Made by a program: the position numbers and the translations under genes
Notes under the pieces: generated by a model
What the model was told of the DNA's origin: nothing
Databases searched by the model: none
Seen by the model: only the letters and a program-made list of their open reading frames with translations
Shown: positions 54,729 to 64,000 of the stretch, piece after piece
How the letters are laid out: every line of letters begins with the position of its first letter
Position numbering within the stretch: position 1 is the first letter of the stretch
NCBI GenBank assembly: GCA_027563145.1
Contig: CP071306.1
Span: 2,542,001 to 2,606,000, forward strand
DNA: 64,000 nucleotides
Direction: 5' to 3'
From: Halocatena halophila
Lineage (GTDB): Archaea > Halobacteriota > Halobacteria > Halobacteriales > Haloarculaceae

Positions 54729-55720
54729 CACCACCAGCGCTCCGTCGGGTGGTAGTCCTCGCCAGTGAGAATGTGTTTCTTCAGACTATACACATCCGTC
54801 TGGATGAGTGTTTTATAGCTCACGTGGCGCGAGAGACGAGGATGTTTGACAGTTTTGTCAAGCGTATCTTCGTACTCTCCGAGTACCTTGGCACGGCCTT
54901 CTTCAGTGAGGAGACAGCCATCTAACTCATCCTCGAAGTCATCGAATGAAAGCTGCTGGCGATTCACCAGCCGGAACATTACTCGATCAGCGAGTATCGG
55001 CTTGAAGATGTCTGCAATATCAAGTGAGAGCGTGAATCGTCGCTCACCAGGCTCGTGCATGAAGCCAATCGTTGGATCGAGCGCTGTCTTCCGAATCGCG
55101 GAGACACACGTCGTATAGGTCATTGCGTTCAGATACGACAGTAACGCGTTGGCCTCGTTCGAGGGAGGATTATACTCGCGTCGGATGAGCTCGAATGGGT
55201 CACGAAGAATTGCATCGAAACAGGTGTAGTACTCCTTTCGTGCGAGCGCCTCAACGCCACGAAGAGACTCTATATCTGACTCGGTCTGCGTTCGATCCTT
55301 GAGAGCATCGAGCTCAGCAATGCTTTCTGTGAAATCATGTCCTCGGGTGTTGTAATACCGAAGATTCACACGCATATTGTGAATGCTTGCTGCGATGATG
55401 TCCGTTGCAATCGACAGCCGACGGTCCGCATCCTCATACGCGCGTACCTGTTCAACGACGGTGTTTCCAGACACGTGAGAGCGCTTCGGAAGATATGAAC
55501 CACAATAATAATCATTCCATCCGAAGACGTGAGCCGGAACGCCGTGCTCGTTGAGCAACCCTAATGCCCGTGTATTAAACGTCAACTGACCATGTAGATA
55601 GAGCGAATCCAAACTTTCGACTGCTAAATGTTTTGGATCGTTATCCAGCCGATCAATGCGAAGTGTATTCTCACTCCGGCCGAGATCGCCATCCGCGAAG
55701 ATATGGTGGTTATTATGCAT
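54728..55720 (-). CDS. cas1: CRISPR-associated integrase Cas1
   Basis: A 330-residue integrase of CRISPR adaptation. Conserved metal ligands are Glu163 (ARKEYY), His222 (GFMHEPG) and Asp234/Asp237 (LSLDIADIF). The N-terminal beta domain contains HNNHHIFADGDLGR. The start is placed at the ATG at 55720, 4 bases after the cas4 stop; the frame is open for another 20 codons. Subtype features fit haloarchaeal I-B Cas1. Confidence 0.96.
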   Translation of the reverse strand: MHNNHHIFADGDLGRSENTLRIDRLDNDPKHLAVESLDSLYLHGQLTFNTRALGLLNEHGVPAHVFGWNDYYCGSYLPKRSHVSGNTVVEQVRAYEDADRRLSIATDIIAASIHNMRVNLRYYNTRGHDFTESIAELDALKDRTQTESDIESLRGVEALARKEYYTCFDAILRDPFELIRREYNPPSNEANALLSYLNAMTYTTCVSAIRKTALDPTIGFMHEPGERRFTLSLDIADIFKPILADRVMFRLVNRQQLSFDDFEDELDGCLLTEEGRAKVLGEYEDTLDKTVKHPRLSRHVSYKTLIQTDVYSLKKHILTGEDYHPTERWW

Positions 55721-55724
55721 GGAA

Positions 55725-56282
55725 TCACATCCAACACAGGTCCTGGTAGAGACACGCCTCACAGACTGGCTTTTTCTCAAGCGCAGGTGGGGTATTTCGA
55801 CTAAGGACTTCCAGAATCCCCCGCAGAACGGCTTCGATACGATCTCTGTTTTCGGAGGTCAGTGTGACCTGTTCTCGTTTTCTCTCTCGAGGATATGCTA
55901 GAACACCATCACGTTCGATGTCAAGTATCTCATCGAGATACCATAGATAATACAGAAGTTGCAGTCGCGCCGGTTCCTCAAGCTTTGATGAAACCTTTAC
56001 TTCCATGATATCCCCCGAATCAAGCACATCAATTGCGATACGTCCATTCACCTGAAACGATTCTCGCTTATCCCGATAGCTCGTTTCGTCAACATGGGTT
56101 CCACGGCGGATATTTGCAGCTCCTCGGTCAATGTCGATGCCTTGAGCCATGAACCAGAGCTCTCGTTTGCAGACTTCGTAGTACTGTACCATGAGACCGG
56201 TTATTCGCTGTACTGGCTCTGTGTGTGGATCTCGTTCTGCTTTAATAAACTCCTCAAGCAGCCCAATTTCTTTTTGATCCAT
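55725..56282 (-). CDS. cas4: CRISPR-associated exonuclease Cas4
   Basis: A 185-residue RecB-like nuclease that trims prespacers and helps select the PAM. Iron-sulfur ligands are Cys38 (YYEVCKRELW) and Cys174, Cys177 and Cys183 (CEACLYQDLC). The nuclease motif is DIMEVKVSSK with Glu94 and Lys96. It is the first gene of the minus-strand adaptation operon, with cas1 following 4 bases after its stop codon. Confidence 0.95.
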   Translation of the reverse strand: MDQKEIGLLEEFIKAERDPHTEPVQRITGLMVQYYEVCKRELWFMAQGIDIDRGAANIRRGTHVDETSYRDKRESFQVNGRIAIDVLDSGDIMEVKVSSKLEEPARLQLLYYLWYLDEILDIERDGVLAYPRERKREQVTLTSENRDRIEAVLRGILEVLSRNTPPALEKKPVCEACLYQDLCWM

Positions 56283-56630
56283 AATTCATCATTCAATATG
56301 TTTATATCTATATTTTTAGTAATAATACTACGATATTGAGATATTAACCAACACTATATCCCATAATAAAGAATAATATAATATAAAACTATATTTATTA
56401 TATGATATTTTTTATGAACCTAGGTTATAAGTTAGTATCGATATGGCGTTCTCAATGGCTATTTTGAGTGCAATTTTAGTTCTTATATAGTAGTAATGAT
56501 TCGAATTCTTATTTGTATCCAAGATAGTTATATCTAAAGAGTTTATTTACTTGTCTTGAGTTCAGTATATATTGAAAGAAGTTAAAGCCCGATACGATGA
56601 CCATTATTTTATGACGTGGAGTGATACAAT
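56283..56630. promoter_or_regulatory. AT-rich divergent promoter region between cas4 and cas6
   Basis: A 348-base stretch that is strikingly AT-rich compared with the rest of the window. It separates the minus-strand adaptation genes from the plus-strand interference operon, so it should carry two promoters. TTATTTTA at 56604-56611 is a candidate TATA element for cas6. No coding frame is convincing. Confidence 0.6.
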
Positions 56631-57446
56631 GTGCGTCTTTTAATCAGCCTTCGCGCCCGCGCAGACGCCCGATACAATACAGCCTACCACCGTGGTCTTG
56701 CTGGTCGTGTCTGGCGAGCACTTGAGGATCCGGCATTCAGTGAGCTTCACGATTCAGGAGAGCCGTCCGGAATAGCGTTCAGCAACCCGTTCCCATTTGG
56801 TCCTATCACTGAGGGTGATGAGCTGAACGTGCTTGTAGCCTCTCCAGACGACGATATCCTCCGGGCTATCGGGGCGAATCTCATCGAAGATCGGGAGTTC
56901 AACATCAAAGAGATGCAGTTTACGGTGGAGGAGATCACCGGCGTTCATACCGATGTCGGCGAACCTGGAACGCAGGGGGTGCTCGAATCAGCAACCGGAC
57001 TCGTTGTTCGGATACCACCATGGCGATTCGATGACTACGACATCGATGCGCCACCAAACAGTGCGGAGTTCTGGAAACCAGAACATACCCTCGAACCACT
57101 GAAACACCAGTTGGAGAACAATCTCGATCGAAAACACGGTCTGTTCTGTCCCGAGCACTTGCCAGGCCCAAGCGATGTTGATGGTGAACTGTTCGATGAG
57201 TACGAACTCATCAAAACGTATCCGCTCCCCGTCACTGTCACCGAGGGTGTTGAAGAGACGTACATCCTCAGCAAATTCCGCTTCGGATACACGGTCCGGG
57301 ACGATGACCACCGCAGACATCTGAATCTGGCTCTGGATGCCGGGCTTGCCGAGCGAAACAGCCTGGGTTTCGGATTTGTAAACGTTCGCAAAGACGAACT
57401 CATCCCGCCTGGAGAAACTGCCCCAACTGCGAGAGGACAGTCCTAA
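56631..57446 (+). CDS. cas6: CRISPR repeat endoribonuclease Cas6 (type I-B)
   Basis: A 271-residue RNase that cuts the pre-crRNA within each repeat. MRLLISLRARADARYNTAYH at the start contains the conserved residues of archaeal Cas6, including His20. The Gly-rich C-terminal loop GLAERNSLGFGFVN is the family hallmark. The start is a GTG at 56631; the overlapping ATG at 56629 is out of frame and ends at once. First gene of the interference operon; cas8b overlaps it by one base. Confidence 0.95.
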   Translation: MRLLISLRARADARYNTAYHRGLAGRVWRALEDPAFSELHDSGEPSGIAFSNPFPFGPITEGDELNVLVASPDDDILRAIGANLIEDREFNIKEMQFTVEEITGVHTDVGEPGTQGVLESATGLVVRIPPWRFDDYDIDAPPNSAEFWKPEHTLEPLKHQLENNLDRKHGLFCPEHLPGPSDVDGELFDEYELIKTYPLPVTVTEGVEETYILSKFRFGYTVRDDDHRRHLNLALDAGLAERNSLGFGFVNVRKDELIPPGETAPTARGQS

Positions 57447-59632
57447 TGAGCGCGTTCGACGAGTCGACATTTGACCAACACCGTTCGTTTGATTCGGTAA
57501 CATCGCTTCGGCGCATTCAAACACTGTATGGAATGATTGCCGAGGCAACACCCGATACAAGTCAGTCCGAAGAGGAAACACAGACCACAATCATCCCAGA
57601 GGACTACCAGCTCTACGTCACACCCAACGAATTGGACGACTTTGTCCAATCAGAGGATGAAGATAAACGACTCGCGACTGTTCACGTCGACGTAACTGGA
57701 GACACCCCGACACTGGAAACCGTCGATATACGCCCCCTCCGGAGAGAAATAGTTCCATACCTTGGGTTTTCCCGCTATCCATGGGGCCGTGCGATCGATC
57801 ATAGCATCACTCGCAGGGGAGCAGGAGGTGGGTCTAATCGGAACACAGTGATGAACTACTGTGTCGATTGTCTCCGACGGTGGACGAATGCTGGTGGGAA
57901 CGAGCCAGCAGTCGGACAAACTGCCGAGGAGCATCCAGACGGATGGATCATTCAGGCACTGCAGGAGCTCAGTACAACCGACACAATCGAAAATGAGATC
58001 GAATCCGAGATAACGTCACAGATGGCCAGCGGAGTTAGCCCTCGTGTAGTCGCCACTGTGGCTGTCAAACTTGACCCCGAAGCACTTGCTACGCCACCGA
58101 CTGGCGAGGCTGAGGATGGTTACTACTACCCGGGACAAATCGACGTGTTCAACGCTGCAATGGTGGCACGGAAAAACGAAAAACTCGCAGAGAAAAATAC
58201 GGACGTCCCATCACGCGGAGAAGGAACGTGTCTCGTAACGGGCGAGGAAGCGGAGGTCTTCGGTACAGCAGAAGATCCGCTTGCGCTGTTCACCATCCAG
58301 CACACCGAGAGATTTAACGAACTCAAACCAGAACACGCGTGGCGCTCACATCCGGTCTCTTCAAGTGCGGCGCTACTGATCCAATCGGGCGCATCGCTCA
58401 TTGAGCAGTGTCGCAGAACACAGCGGGGGCGAAGCGTCTATACAATCCCGTACTACACGCGTATGGACCCTGTTCGAGCGAAGGATCTTGAGTACGCAAT
58501 TCAAGAAACGCCGTCCGAATCGCAAGCCACCCTGTCACATTTACAGGAACTCCTCGAAGATAGCGAAGAAGGAACCGGAGAGCTCCGGTTTTACGTTATC
58601 TCGCTCCGGAACGATAACGGAGACATCAATGTCTTACACGAGCTTCCCGATGCAACCATTCAGCCCGCTAGAAACGTAGCAAACGCCCATTGCCAGGTCC
58701 TCAACAGCAGCTCCTTCGACGCGGCTGCCGGATTTGATGAACCGGATAACTGGGGTCCATACAGTCAGGGAACAGAGCTCGCAGACGCCGTCAAGTCGAT
58801 CGTCTCTGGGCGGTACACCTTCGGGACGGTCGCGTTGACAAATGACGATAATCCTGCAATCGACGATAGCAGTGAATGGCTGACGTTTGCACTCCTTTCT
58901 GGAGAACCCATTCCCGCTGACCGACTACTGGATGAGTATATCAAACGCCTCGCCCAGGAGCGTCGGAAGGACGAGGAGGGACGACTGTCCGAAAACCACC
59001 TCAAAGCACAGTTCACACAGCTTCGAGCACTCGCAAGAACAGGCCGACTGACTGGCCGAGACGCATACCCAAAACTCATGGAATCAACAGAAGCAACGGC
59101 GAACAGTCCAGAAGAACCACCAGTAGAACACTTTCTAACTGCGGATGGAGAGCTACGACCCCTGGATGTGTTTCGAGAGTATCGACTCAATACATTCCTT
59201 GCCAACCGATCTGAGTTAGACGAACCCCAGCGACAAGCCGCGTTTCTCGTCGGTGTGCTGGTCGGACAGCTTGGTCAATACCAGAATTCCGAGCGAGGAA
59301 TGGAGGGAACTATTCTCGCTCAGCATCCAGCTGAACGGATAACCGCCAAACGGATCAAACGGCTCGTTCCTGAACTCATCCACAAGCTCAGTGTCTACGC
59401 TTCAGATGACGCTCATCGGGGAACGGTACTGTTTCCCGAACTCGAAGATCTGCTCCCGAAAACAGTGGAAGAGGCAGATGGTATTGGCTGGACGCTTCCA
59501 ACCGAAGATCTCCGGTTCCATTTCGCGCTCGGACAGCTCTACGGAAAACGAGCCACCAGCAGAGCATTCGACCTTCGGGAACAAATCGCCAGCAAAGCAG
59601 GAATCGACCTGGAATCAAACACAGACAATTGA
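57446..59632 (+). CDS. cas8b: Cascade large subunit Cas8b (Csh1)
   Basis: A 728-residue large subunit that recognises the PAM in the type I-B effector. A CVDCLRRW pair and SRGEGTCLVTGEEAEVF suggest a zinc-binding region in the first half. The C-terminal 180 residues are helical and may be made as a separate small subunit. Sequence is too divergent for finer motif claims; identity rests on length, context and overall resemblance to haloarchaeal Csh1. Confidence 0.9.
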   Translation: MSAFDESTFDQHRSFDSVTSLRRIQTLYGMIAEATPDTSQSEEETQTTIIPEDYQLYVTPNELDDFVQSEDEDKRLATVHVDVTGDTPTLETVDIRPLRREIVPYLGFSRYPWGRAIDHSITRRGAGGGSNRNTVMNYCVDCLRRWTNAGGNEPAVGQTAEEHPDGWIIQALQELSTTDTIENEIESEITSQMASGVSPRVVATVAVKLDPEALATPPTGEAEDGYYYPGQIDVFNAAMVARKNEKLAEKNTDVPSRGEGTCLVTGEEAEVFGTAEDPLALFTIQHTERFNELKPEHAWRSHPVSSSAALLIQSGASLIEQCRRTQRGRSVYTIPYYTRMDPVRAKDLEYAIQETPSESQATLSHLQELLEDSEEGTGELRFYVISLRNDNGDINVLHELPDATIQPARNVANAHCQVLNSSSFDAAAGFDEPDNWGPYSQGTELADAVKSIVSGRYTFGTVALTNDDNPAIDDSSEWLTFALLSGEPIPADRLLDEYIKRLAQERRKDEEGRLSENHLKAQFTQLRALARTGRLTGRDAYPKLMESTEATANSPEEPPVEHFLTADGELRPLDVFREYRLNTFLANRSELDEPQRQAAFLVGVLVGQLGQYQNSERGMEGTILAQHPAERITAKRIKRLVPELIHKLSVYASDDAHRGTVLFPELEDLLPKTVEEADGIGWTLPTEDLRFHFALGQLYGKRATSRAFDLREQIASKAGIDLESNTDN
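59078..59632 (+). other. Candidate internal reading frame for the Cas11b small subunit
   Basis: An in-frame ATG at 59078 within cas8b would produce a 184-residue mostly helical protein (from MESTEATANSPEEPP to the shared stop). Internal translation of a small subunit from the 3' part of the large-subunit gene is known in type I-B, I-C and I-D systems. No separate cas11 gene is seen in the visible operon. The start codon and any ribosome site are not proven. Confidence 0.4.
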
Positions 59633-59637
59633 AACTC

Positions 59638-60720
59638 ATGACGACACCACACAACACCGTCCAGAACCGTTCTGAAATCGTCTTCCTGATTGACGCACAA
59701 GACTGCAATCCCAACGGAAACCCGCTCGGAGAGAACCGTCCACGGATTGATCCAGTTACGGAGCAGGCGGCCATCACTGACGTACGCCTCAAACGATACT
59801 TGCGGGATCAGCTCATTGATGACGGCCACGGCGTCTTTGTCCGCAAAACAGAGGAAGGTGTAAGCGGCAGTCGAGCAGCACTCGCGCTCGATGTGCTTGG
59901 AGATATCACGAGTGAGGAAGAACTTAACGACATCGACGACATCAGTGGTGCCTTTCTCGATAAGGCAACCGATGTTCGATATTTCGGGGCCACGCTGAGT
60001 TTTAACAAGGATCCGGAGAATGATCTCCATAAAAAGATAAAAGATCGATTCAACAGCGGTAACTACACGGGCCCTGTCCAGTTCAGTCCTGCCCGGTCAC
60101 TCAACGCCGTGCAGATAAACGAGGAGACGAACTCACTCACCAGCGTCATCTCTACGAAACAGGACAAAGATGTTGGGGGATTCGATCTTGACGACCACCG
60201 TATCAAATACGGGCTCTTTCCGTTCCACGGGCTCGTAAACGAAAACGGAGCCACAGACACCGGGCTGACACAGGTAGACGTTGAGCGACTCGACACGCTC
60301 TGCTGGCGTTCGATCAAAAACCAGACGATCTCACGGAGCAAAGTCGGCCAGGAACCGCGCCTCTATCTACGAGTGGAATACAATCAGTCGGGCTATCACA
60401 TCGGTGATCTCCAGAACGGATTCACCCTGGACCGAGAGGCCGCCGGAAAGGACGACCAACCGCTAGACGACGACGCAATCCGGAATGTCACCGATGTCTG
60501 TCTCGATGTGACATCGTGTGTGGATCGACTCACAGCCGCAGCCGATCGAATTGAGGCAGTCCATACAATCGGCAGCGAGTATCTCGATATCAGTTACGAC
60601 GGCGATCGGGTTGGTACCGCTGCAGACCTTTCGACACTCCTCGAAGAGCGCAGCGTGTCTGTCCACCACATCGAGGTATTTGACGAATTCGAACGCACGC
60701 TTCCACCAGCGAGCGACTAA
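59638..60720 (+). CDS. cas7: Cascade backbone Cas7 (Csh2)
   Basis: A 360-residue RAMP-fold backbone subunit that polymerises along the crRNA. EIVFLIDAQDCNPNGNP is the highly conserved N-terminus of haloarchaeal Csh2, and RPRIDPVTEQAAITDVRLKR follows. The start at 59638 is used; an upstream TTG at 59629 is less likely. It sits 5 bases after cas8b and 3 bases before cas5. Confidence 0.95.
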   Translation: MTTPHNTVQNRSEIVFLIDAQDCNPNGNPLGENRPRIDPVTEQAAITDVRLKRYLRDQLIDDGHGVFVRKTEEGVSGSRAALALDVLGDITSEEELNDIDDISGAFLDKATDVRYFGATLSFNKDPENDLHKKIKDRFNSGNYTGPVQFSPARSLNAVQINEETNSLTSVISTKQDKDVGGFDLDDHRIKYGLFPFHGLVNENGATDTGLTQVDVERLDTLCWRSIKNQTISRSKVGQEPRLYLRVEYNQSGYHIGDLQNGFTLDREAAGKDDQPLDDDAIRNVTDVCLDVTSCVDRLTAAADRIEAVHTIGSEYLDISYDGDRVGTAADLSTLLEERSVSVHHIEVFDEFERTLPPASD

Positions 60721-60723
60721 CCG

Positions 60724-61554
60724 ATGGCTGTAGCGATTAAAGGGGACGCACATCCCGCTGGGGACCCTCCAGTGATCACGGACGAGGGCATTCCGTCAAA
60801 ATGTCTCTCGTTATCGGTGCGTGCCGACTGGGGACACTTTCGGCGCATTGATCGGACAGTCACAAAACAAACGTACCGAATCCCACCACGGACGACCATT
60901 GCGGGACTGTTGGCTGCTATCGTCGGCGTCGGCCGTGACGGATACTACGATGTGTTTGCCTCGGATTCGTCTGCGATTGCTATCGAAGCGTGCTCGGAGC
61001 TGCGGACCATGGCACTGCCATCACTCGGTCTCGGAACCAATCCAGACGAGACGTTCGACGATGCCGGCGGTACTGGACAGCGAACGGTGAAGGTCAGATT
61101 TCCGGACAGCACTGACAACCGCCAGCTCCACGGGTATCATTATCTCGTTAGTCCAGTCTACCGCATCGATGTGGCTGTCGAAGATCCGGCGTTCTACGGC
61201 ACCTTACGACATCGGCTTCGCAACGGTTGTTCCCACTATACACCGACAATGGGGCTCTCCGAGCTGTTGGCCGCAGTCGACTGGCATGGCGAATACGAAC
61301 CAGCTCGTATAGCGGGAAGTGAGACTGTCGCAATTGACTCCGTGCTCCCCGACGGTGTCGATGCGATCATTCCGACACCTGAAACTTCCTATGCCGTCGA
61401 ACGGGTTCCGGGATTCATGACGACTGATTCTGGGGGTCGACATACTACGGGATTCATTGACTACGCTTTCGTTCCGAACGGGGACCCGCTCCAGGCGAGG
61501 ACTTCTGCTATCACCCCAGTCCAGATTGATGGCCGAACGGTCGTGTTTCGGTGA
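60724..61554 (+). CDS. cas5: Cascade subunit Cas5 (type I-B)
   Basis: A 276-residue RAMP subunit that holds the 5' handle of the crRNA. CLSLSVRADWGHFRRIDRT and YRIPPRTTIAGLLAAIVG are Cas5 signatures. The first 25 residues are an N-terminal extension (HPAGDPPVITDEGIP). It lies between cas7 and cas3 with spacers of 3 and 4 bases. Confidence 0.93.
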   Translation: MAVAIKGDAHPAGDPPVITDEGIPSKCLSLSVRADWGHFRRIDRTVTKQTYRIPPRTTIAGLLAAIVGVGRDGYYDVFASDSSAIAIEACSELRTMALPSLGLGTNPDETFDDAGGTGQRTVKVRFPDSTDNRQLHGYHYLVSPVYRIDVAVEDPAFYGTLRHRLRNGCSHYTPTMGLSELLAAVDWHGEYEPARIAGSETVAIDSVLPDGVDAIIPTPETSYAVERVPGFMTTDSGGRHTTGFIDYAFVPNGDPLQARTSAITPVQIDGRTVVFR

Positions 61555-61558
61555 TAGA

Positions 61559-64000
61559 ATGGACGATGCAATCATCTCACGACGGAATGAGGATGGGATG
61601 GATGAGTTGCTGATAGCCCACGGCAGCGACGTTGGGAGTCGAATGCCCAAACTCAGCAGCTGTAAGTCCGATAGTTCTGTGACTGGAACGGATATTTTTC
61701 GATGCGAAGGGTTTCTCCACGACATCGGAAAGGTGGCTCTAGATTTTCAACGCCATATCCGAGACGTATACGTAGAAAATAAGCAGATGACATACCATGC
61801 CCGATTGGGTGGCTTTGCCGTTTTTCATGCCCTGGATCGAATGGGCGCTTCCAGTGAGGAGTGTCTGATCGGGATGCTCGCTGTCTTCAAACACCATGGA
61901 CGCCTCCCGAATGCGGCGGAGCGTCTTCTCACAATCGCCAAATCAGAGCGTGGTGATGGGAAAGGCTCTCGATACTCTGTTCCACAGATTGAAGATATCG
62001 ATGCGTCCGAACCCAACAGGACGGTTGCTGACACGTTGCTCAGAAAGGCATCGCATGAAACAGCGTCATGGGAGTCGTTCAAGACTGCAATAGATGACGG
62101 ATCGTTGTTCGAATCAATAATCGATTGTGTTGGCAAGCGGGGCCATAGAAACGGCACCGAAGAGCCAATCCCAGAAAAGTTGGATTCGCAGCTCTATGAT
62201 CGAGTTCTCCACCACTGGAGTGTGCTCACACTCGCGGACAAAACCTGCGCTGGCGGAATCGAAAATGATGCTCTTCGACCATCACACCTTGAGCTGGATG
62301 GACTTGAGGACCATATTGATGAACTTCGGTCGGATAGCGATGAGCCACCGGAGCTCGCATCCAACACAACCCCATCATCGCTGGAACTAGATGTGACGGA
62401 GAAAGCATCGTTAAATCAGCTCCGGGAGGCTGTGCGCCGGCTGGTCAGAGACAATGCCGAGCAGTTTGTTGATAGCTCAGCGGATGTGGCAACTCTCACA
62501 CTCCCCACAGGACTCGGGAAAACGTTCACTGGTATTACTGCTGCATACACCATTCGGGATGCGCTTAGCCACACAGAACTGGCAGCTGAGACACGACCAC
62601 GAGTAGTGTACGCACTTCCGTACACCTCGATCATCGAACAAACACGGGAGATCTTCGAGGATTCGGCCATTCTTGACGCTGATCCATTGAGCCTTGCGTT
62701 CACTGTCCATCATTATCTCTCCGAAACGGTCTCATATCCTAAAATTGAGAACAAATTCGACGGTGATCAGGCTGCGGATGATCAGCTGTTTTTCGATCCA
62801 GCACTCCTTGGCGAAAGCTGGCGCTCGGGAACAACGCTCACAACGTTCGTCCAGCTCTTCGAAAGTCTTGTTTCTCCGACAAATGCAGGAGGTATGAAGC
62901 TACCGTCCCTGACAAATAGTATCATCATTCTCGATGAGCCACAGACGCTGCCAAAACCCTGGTGGGAGGCAATTCGTCGTCTCACAACGCTTCTAGTTGA
63001 GCAGTATAATGCGCATGTGATTTCGATGACTGCAACCCAGCCATCGCTGTTCACTGATGCACCAGCCCTCGAAAGTATCTCACTTTTGGGGCCGTCTGCT
63101 TCTGCAGAGCCCCAGCTCGTCGAAACCTGTTTCAGAGCCGTAGAGCGTGTGGAGTACTCGATTGACGCGTCTGTCCACAGTTTCAAAACCACAGCCGACG
63201 AGCTGCTCAGTGTTGAGACCGCAGCAGCACGGCTGTATGGGAGTGCTACGTCACCGATGGACAATCCGATCAGGGGAGCTGCCGACGGAACCTCTGTCCT
63301 CTCGGTGTGTAATACCGTCGCCTGCACCCAGCAACTAACTGAATCCGTCCAAGCGTGTGCAAACGCTGACGGGAGGGAAATTCAGCGAATCGGATCAGCG
63401 TATCGAGCGGCGCTCCACGAGTGCACACCGACCGTAACCGATGATCTATCGCCAGATCAACGTCCGGATCCGGAGGATGTAGCTGCAAAAACACTCGAAC
63501 AGCTCGGTTTTCAGCGGGTTGATGACGGAGACGACTCCGTTTCGCTCTCAAAACAGCGCTGGGCCCCCAACTCATCGACAGGGACTGTTTTCCTTGGCAC
63601 ATTCACCTCACGACTACGACCACGGGATCGGCGTGCCTTCGTGGCTATTGCCTCGGTACTCGCTCGTGCTGGTGTTCCATTCGTTTTTGTCTCAACGCAG
63701 GCGGTCGAGGCCGGCGTTGATATCAGCTTCGCTCGGGTGTATCGTGATATTGCCCCGTTGGATAGCATCGTACAGGCGGCTGGGCGGTGTAATCGATCAT
63801 TCGAATGGGGGCATAGCGCCGGCAAGGTCACTGTCTGGGCCCTCGGTGCGATCGAGGGGTCCAGTGTAATTCCAGCAACTGCAGTGTATAAACCAAAATC
63901 ATTGCTCACCATGGTGGCGTCGATTCTCACAAACTGTAGTGATGATTGTGGGACGGGAACAGTTCCAGAATATGTTCTGACGCGGACTGCGATTCCAGAA
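61559..64000 (+). CDS. cas3: CRISPR helicase-nuclease Cas3, 3' end outside window
   Basis: The first 814 residues of the protein that degrades target DNA after Cascade binding. The HD nuclease domain has FLHDIGK (His54, Asp55) and FKHHGRLPN. The superfamily 2 helicase has LPTGLGKT at 315-322, DEPQ at 459-462 where a DExH box is expected, and QAAGRCNR at 739-746. The frame is open without stops to the window end. The ATG at 61559 lies 4 bases after the cas5 stop. The C-terminal domain is cut off. Confidence 0.94.
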   Translation, partial: MDDAIISRRNEDGMDELLIAHGSDVGSRMPKLSSCKSDSSVTGTDIFRCEGFLHDIGKVALDFQRHIRDVYVENKQMTYHARLGGFAVFHALDRMGASSEECLIGMLAVFKHHGRLPNAAERLLTIAKSERGDGKGSRYSVPQIEDIDASEPNRTVADTLLRKASHETASWESFKTAIDDGSLFESIIDCVGKRGHRNGTEEPIPEKLDSQLYDRVLHHWSVLTLADKTCAGGIENDALRPSHLELDGLEDHIDELRSDSDEPPELASNTTPSSLELDVTEKASLNQLREAVRRLVRDNAEQFVDSSADVATLTLPTGLGKTFTGITAAYTIRDALSHTELAAETRPRVVYALPYTSIIEQTREIFEDSAILDADPLSLAFTVHHYLSETVSYPKIENKFDGDQAADDQLFFDPALLGESWRSGTTLTTFVQLFESLVSPTNAGGMKLPSLTNSIIILDEPQTLPKPWWEAIRRLTTLLVEQYNAHVISMTATQPSLFTDAPALESISLLGPSASAEPQLVETCFRAVERVEYSIDASVHSFKTTADELLSVETAAARLYGSATSPMDNPIRGAADGTSVLSVCNTVACTQQLTESVQACANADGREIQRIGSAYRAALHECTPTVTDDLSPDQRPDPEDVAAKTLEQLGFQRVDDGDDSVSLSKQRWAPNSSTGTVFLGTFTSRLRPRDRRAFVAIASVLARAGVPFVFVSTQAVEAGVDISFARVYRDIAPLDSIVQAAGRCNRSFEWGHSAGKVTVWALGAIEGSSVIPATAVYKPKSLLTMVASILTNCSDDCGTGTVPEYVLTRTAIPE

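Overview
The window comes from a haloarchaeon (class Halobacteria). It carries archaeal and eukaryote-like information genes (TFB, eIF1/SUI1, the Hef helicase-nuclease, archaeal-type glycyl-tRNA synthetase) and an archaeal lipid gene (carS). It also has Halobacteria-restricted families (the DUF5809/DUF5810 type pair, a PilB/PilC pilus cluster with small pilin-like proteins), acidic proteins, and many starts with a TATA-like box about 27-30 bases upstream and no leader. The genus cannot be fixed from the sequence alone. No rRNA, tRNA, insertion sequence or integrase was recognised.

Layout. 1-6.8 kb: 3' part of glyS, a dolichol-kinase-like membrane protein, a zinc alcohol dehydrogenase, hef and two small membrane proteins. 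7.1-13.6 kb: a surface-oriented block, made of a three-gene set resembling the actinobacterial DUF6230/DUF6114 pair plus a Ser/Thr-rich anchored protein, then MoxR ATPase, DUF58 protein and a membrane transglutaminase. 13.6-25.9 kb: housekeeping genes (eIF1, rhodanese, Nudix, glutamate dehydrogenase, ABC exporter, PAP2 phosphatase, HtpX-like protease, RimI, aconitase, CarS). 26-38.5 kb: a lipoprotein, a sulfatase-fold enzyme with a Thr nucleophile position, DedA, a giant RND-type protein with an extracytoplasmic coiled coil built on 63-base repeats and its overlapping TrmB-type regulator, a second ABC exporter, a beta-helix protein and a Tat-exported PQQ beta-propeller.

38.4-45.0 kb: a minus-strand type IV pilus-like operon (ATPase, membrane platform, five small pilin-like proteins). 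45.2-52.9 kb: TFB, two tiny membrane proteins, a GntP permease, the KorAB 2-oxoacid:ferredoxin oxidoreductase, a flavin reductase-like protein, a 66-residue protein and a CoiA-like zinc protein.

53.1-64.0 kb: a complete-looking type I-B CRISPR-Cas locus. A minus-strand array of 18 repeats (plus a relic) lies beside cas2-cas1-cas4 (also minus). A 348-base AT-rich divergent promoter region separates these from the plus-strand interference operon cas6-cas8b-cas7-cas5-cas3, whose cas3 runs off the window. Array decay at the far end and intact repeats next to cas2 put the leader on the cas2 side, where a 12-bp inverted repeat separates cas2 from the array. The most noteworthy items are the split CRISPR layout and leader palindrome, a possible internal Cas11 start, the DUF6230/DUF6114-like triad, the coiled-coil RND protein, and two convergent gene pairs that each end inside one shared CTAG.
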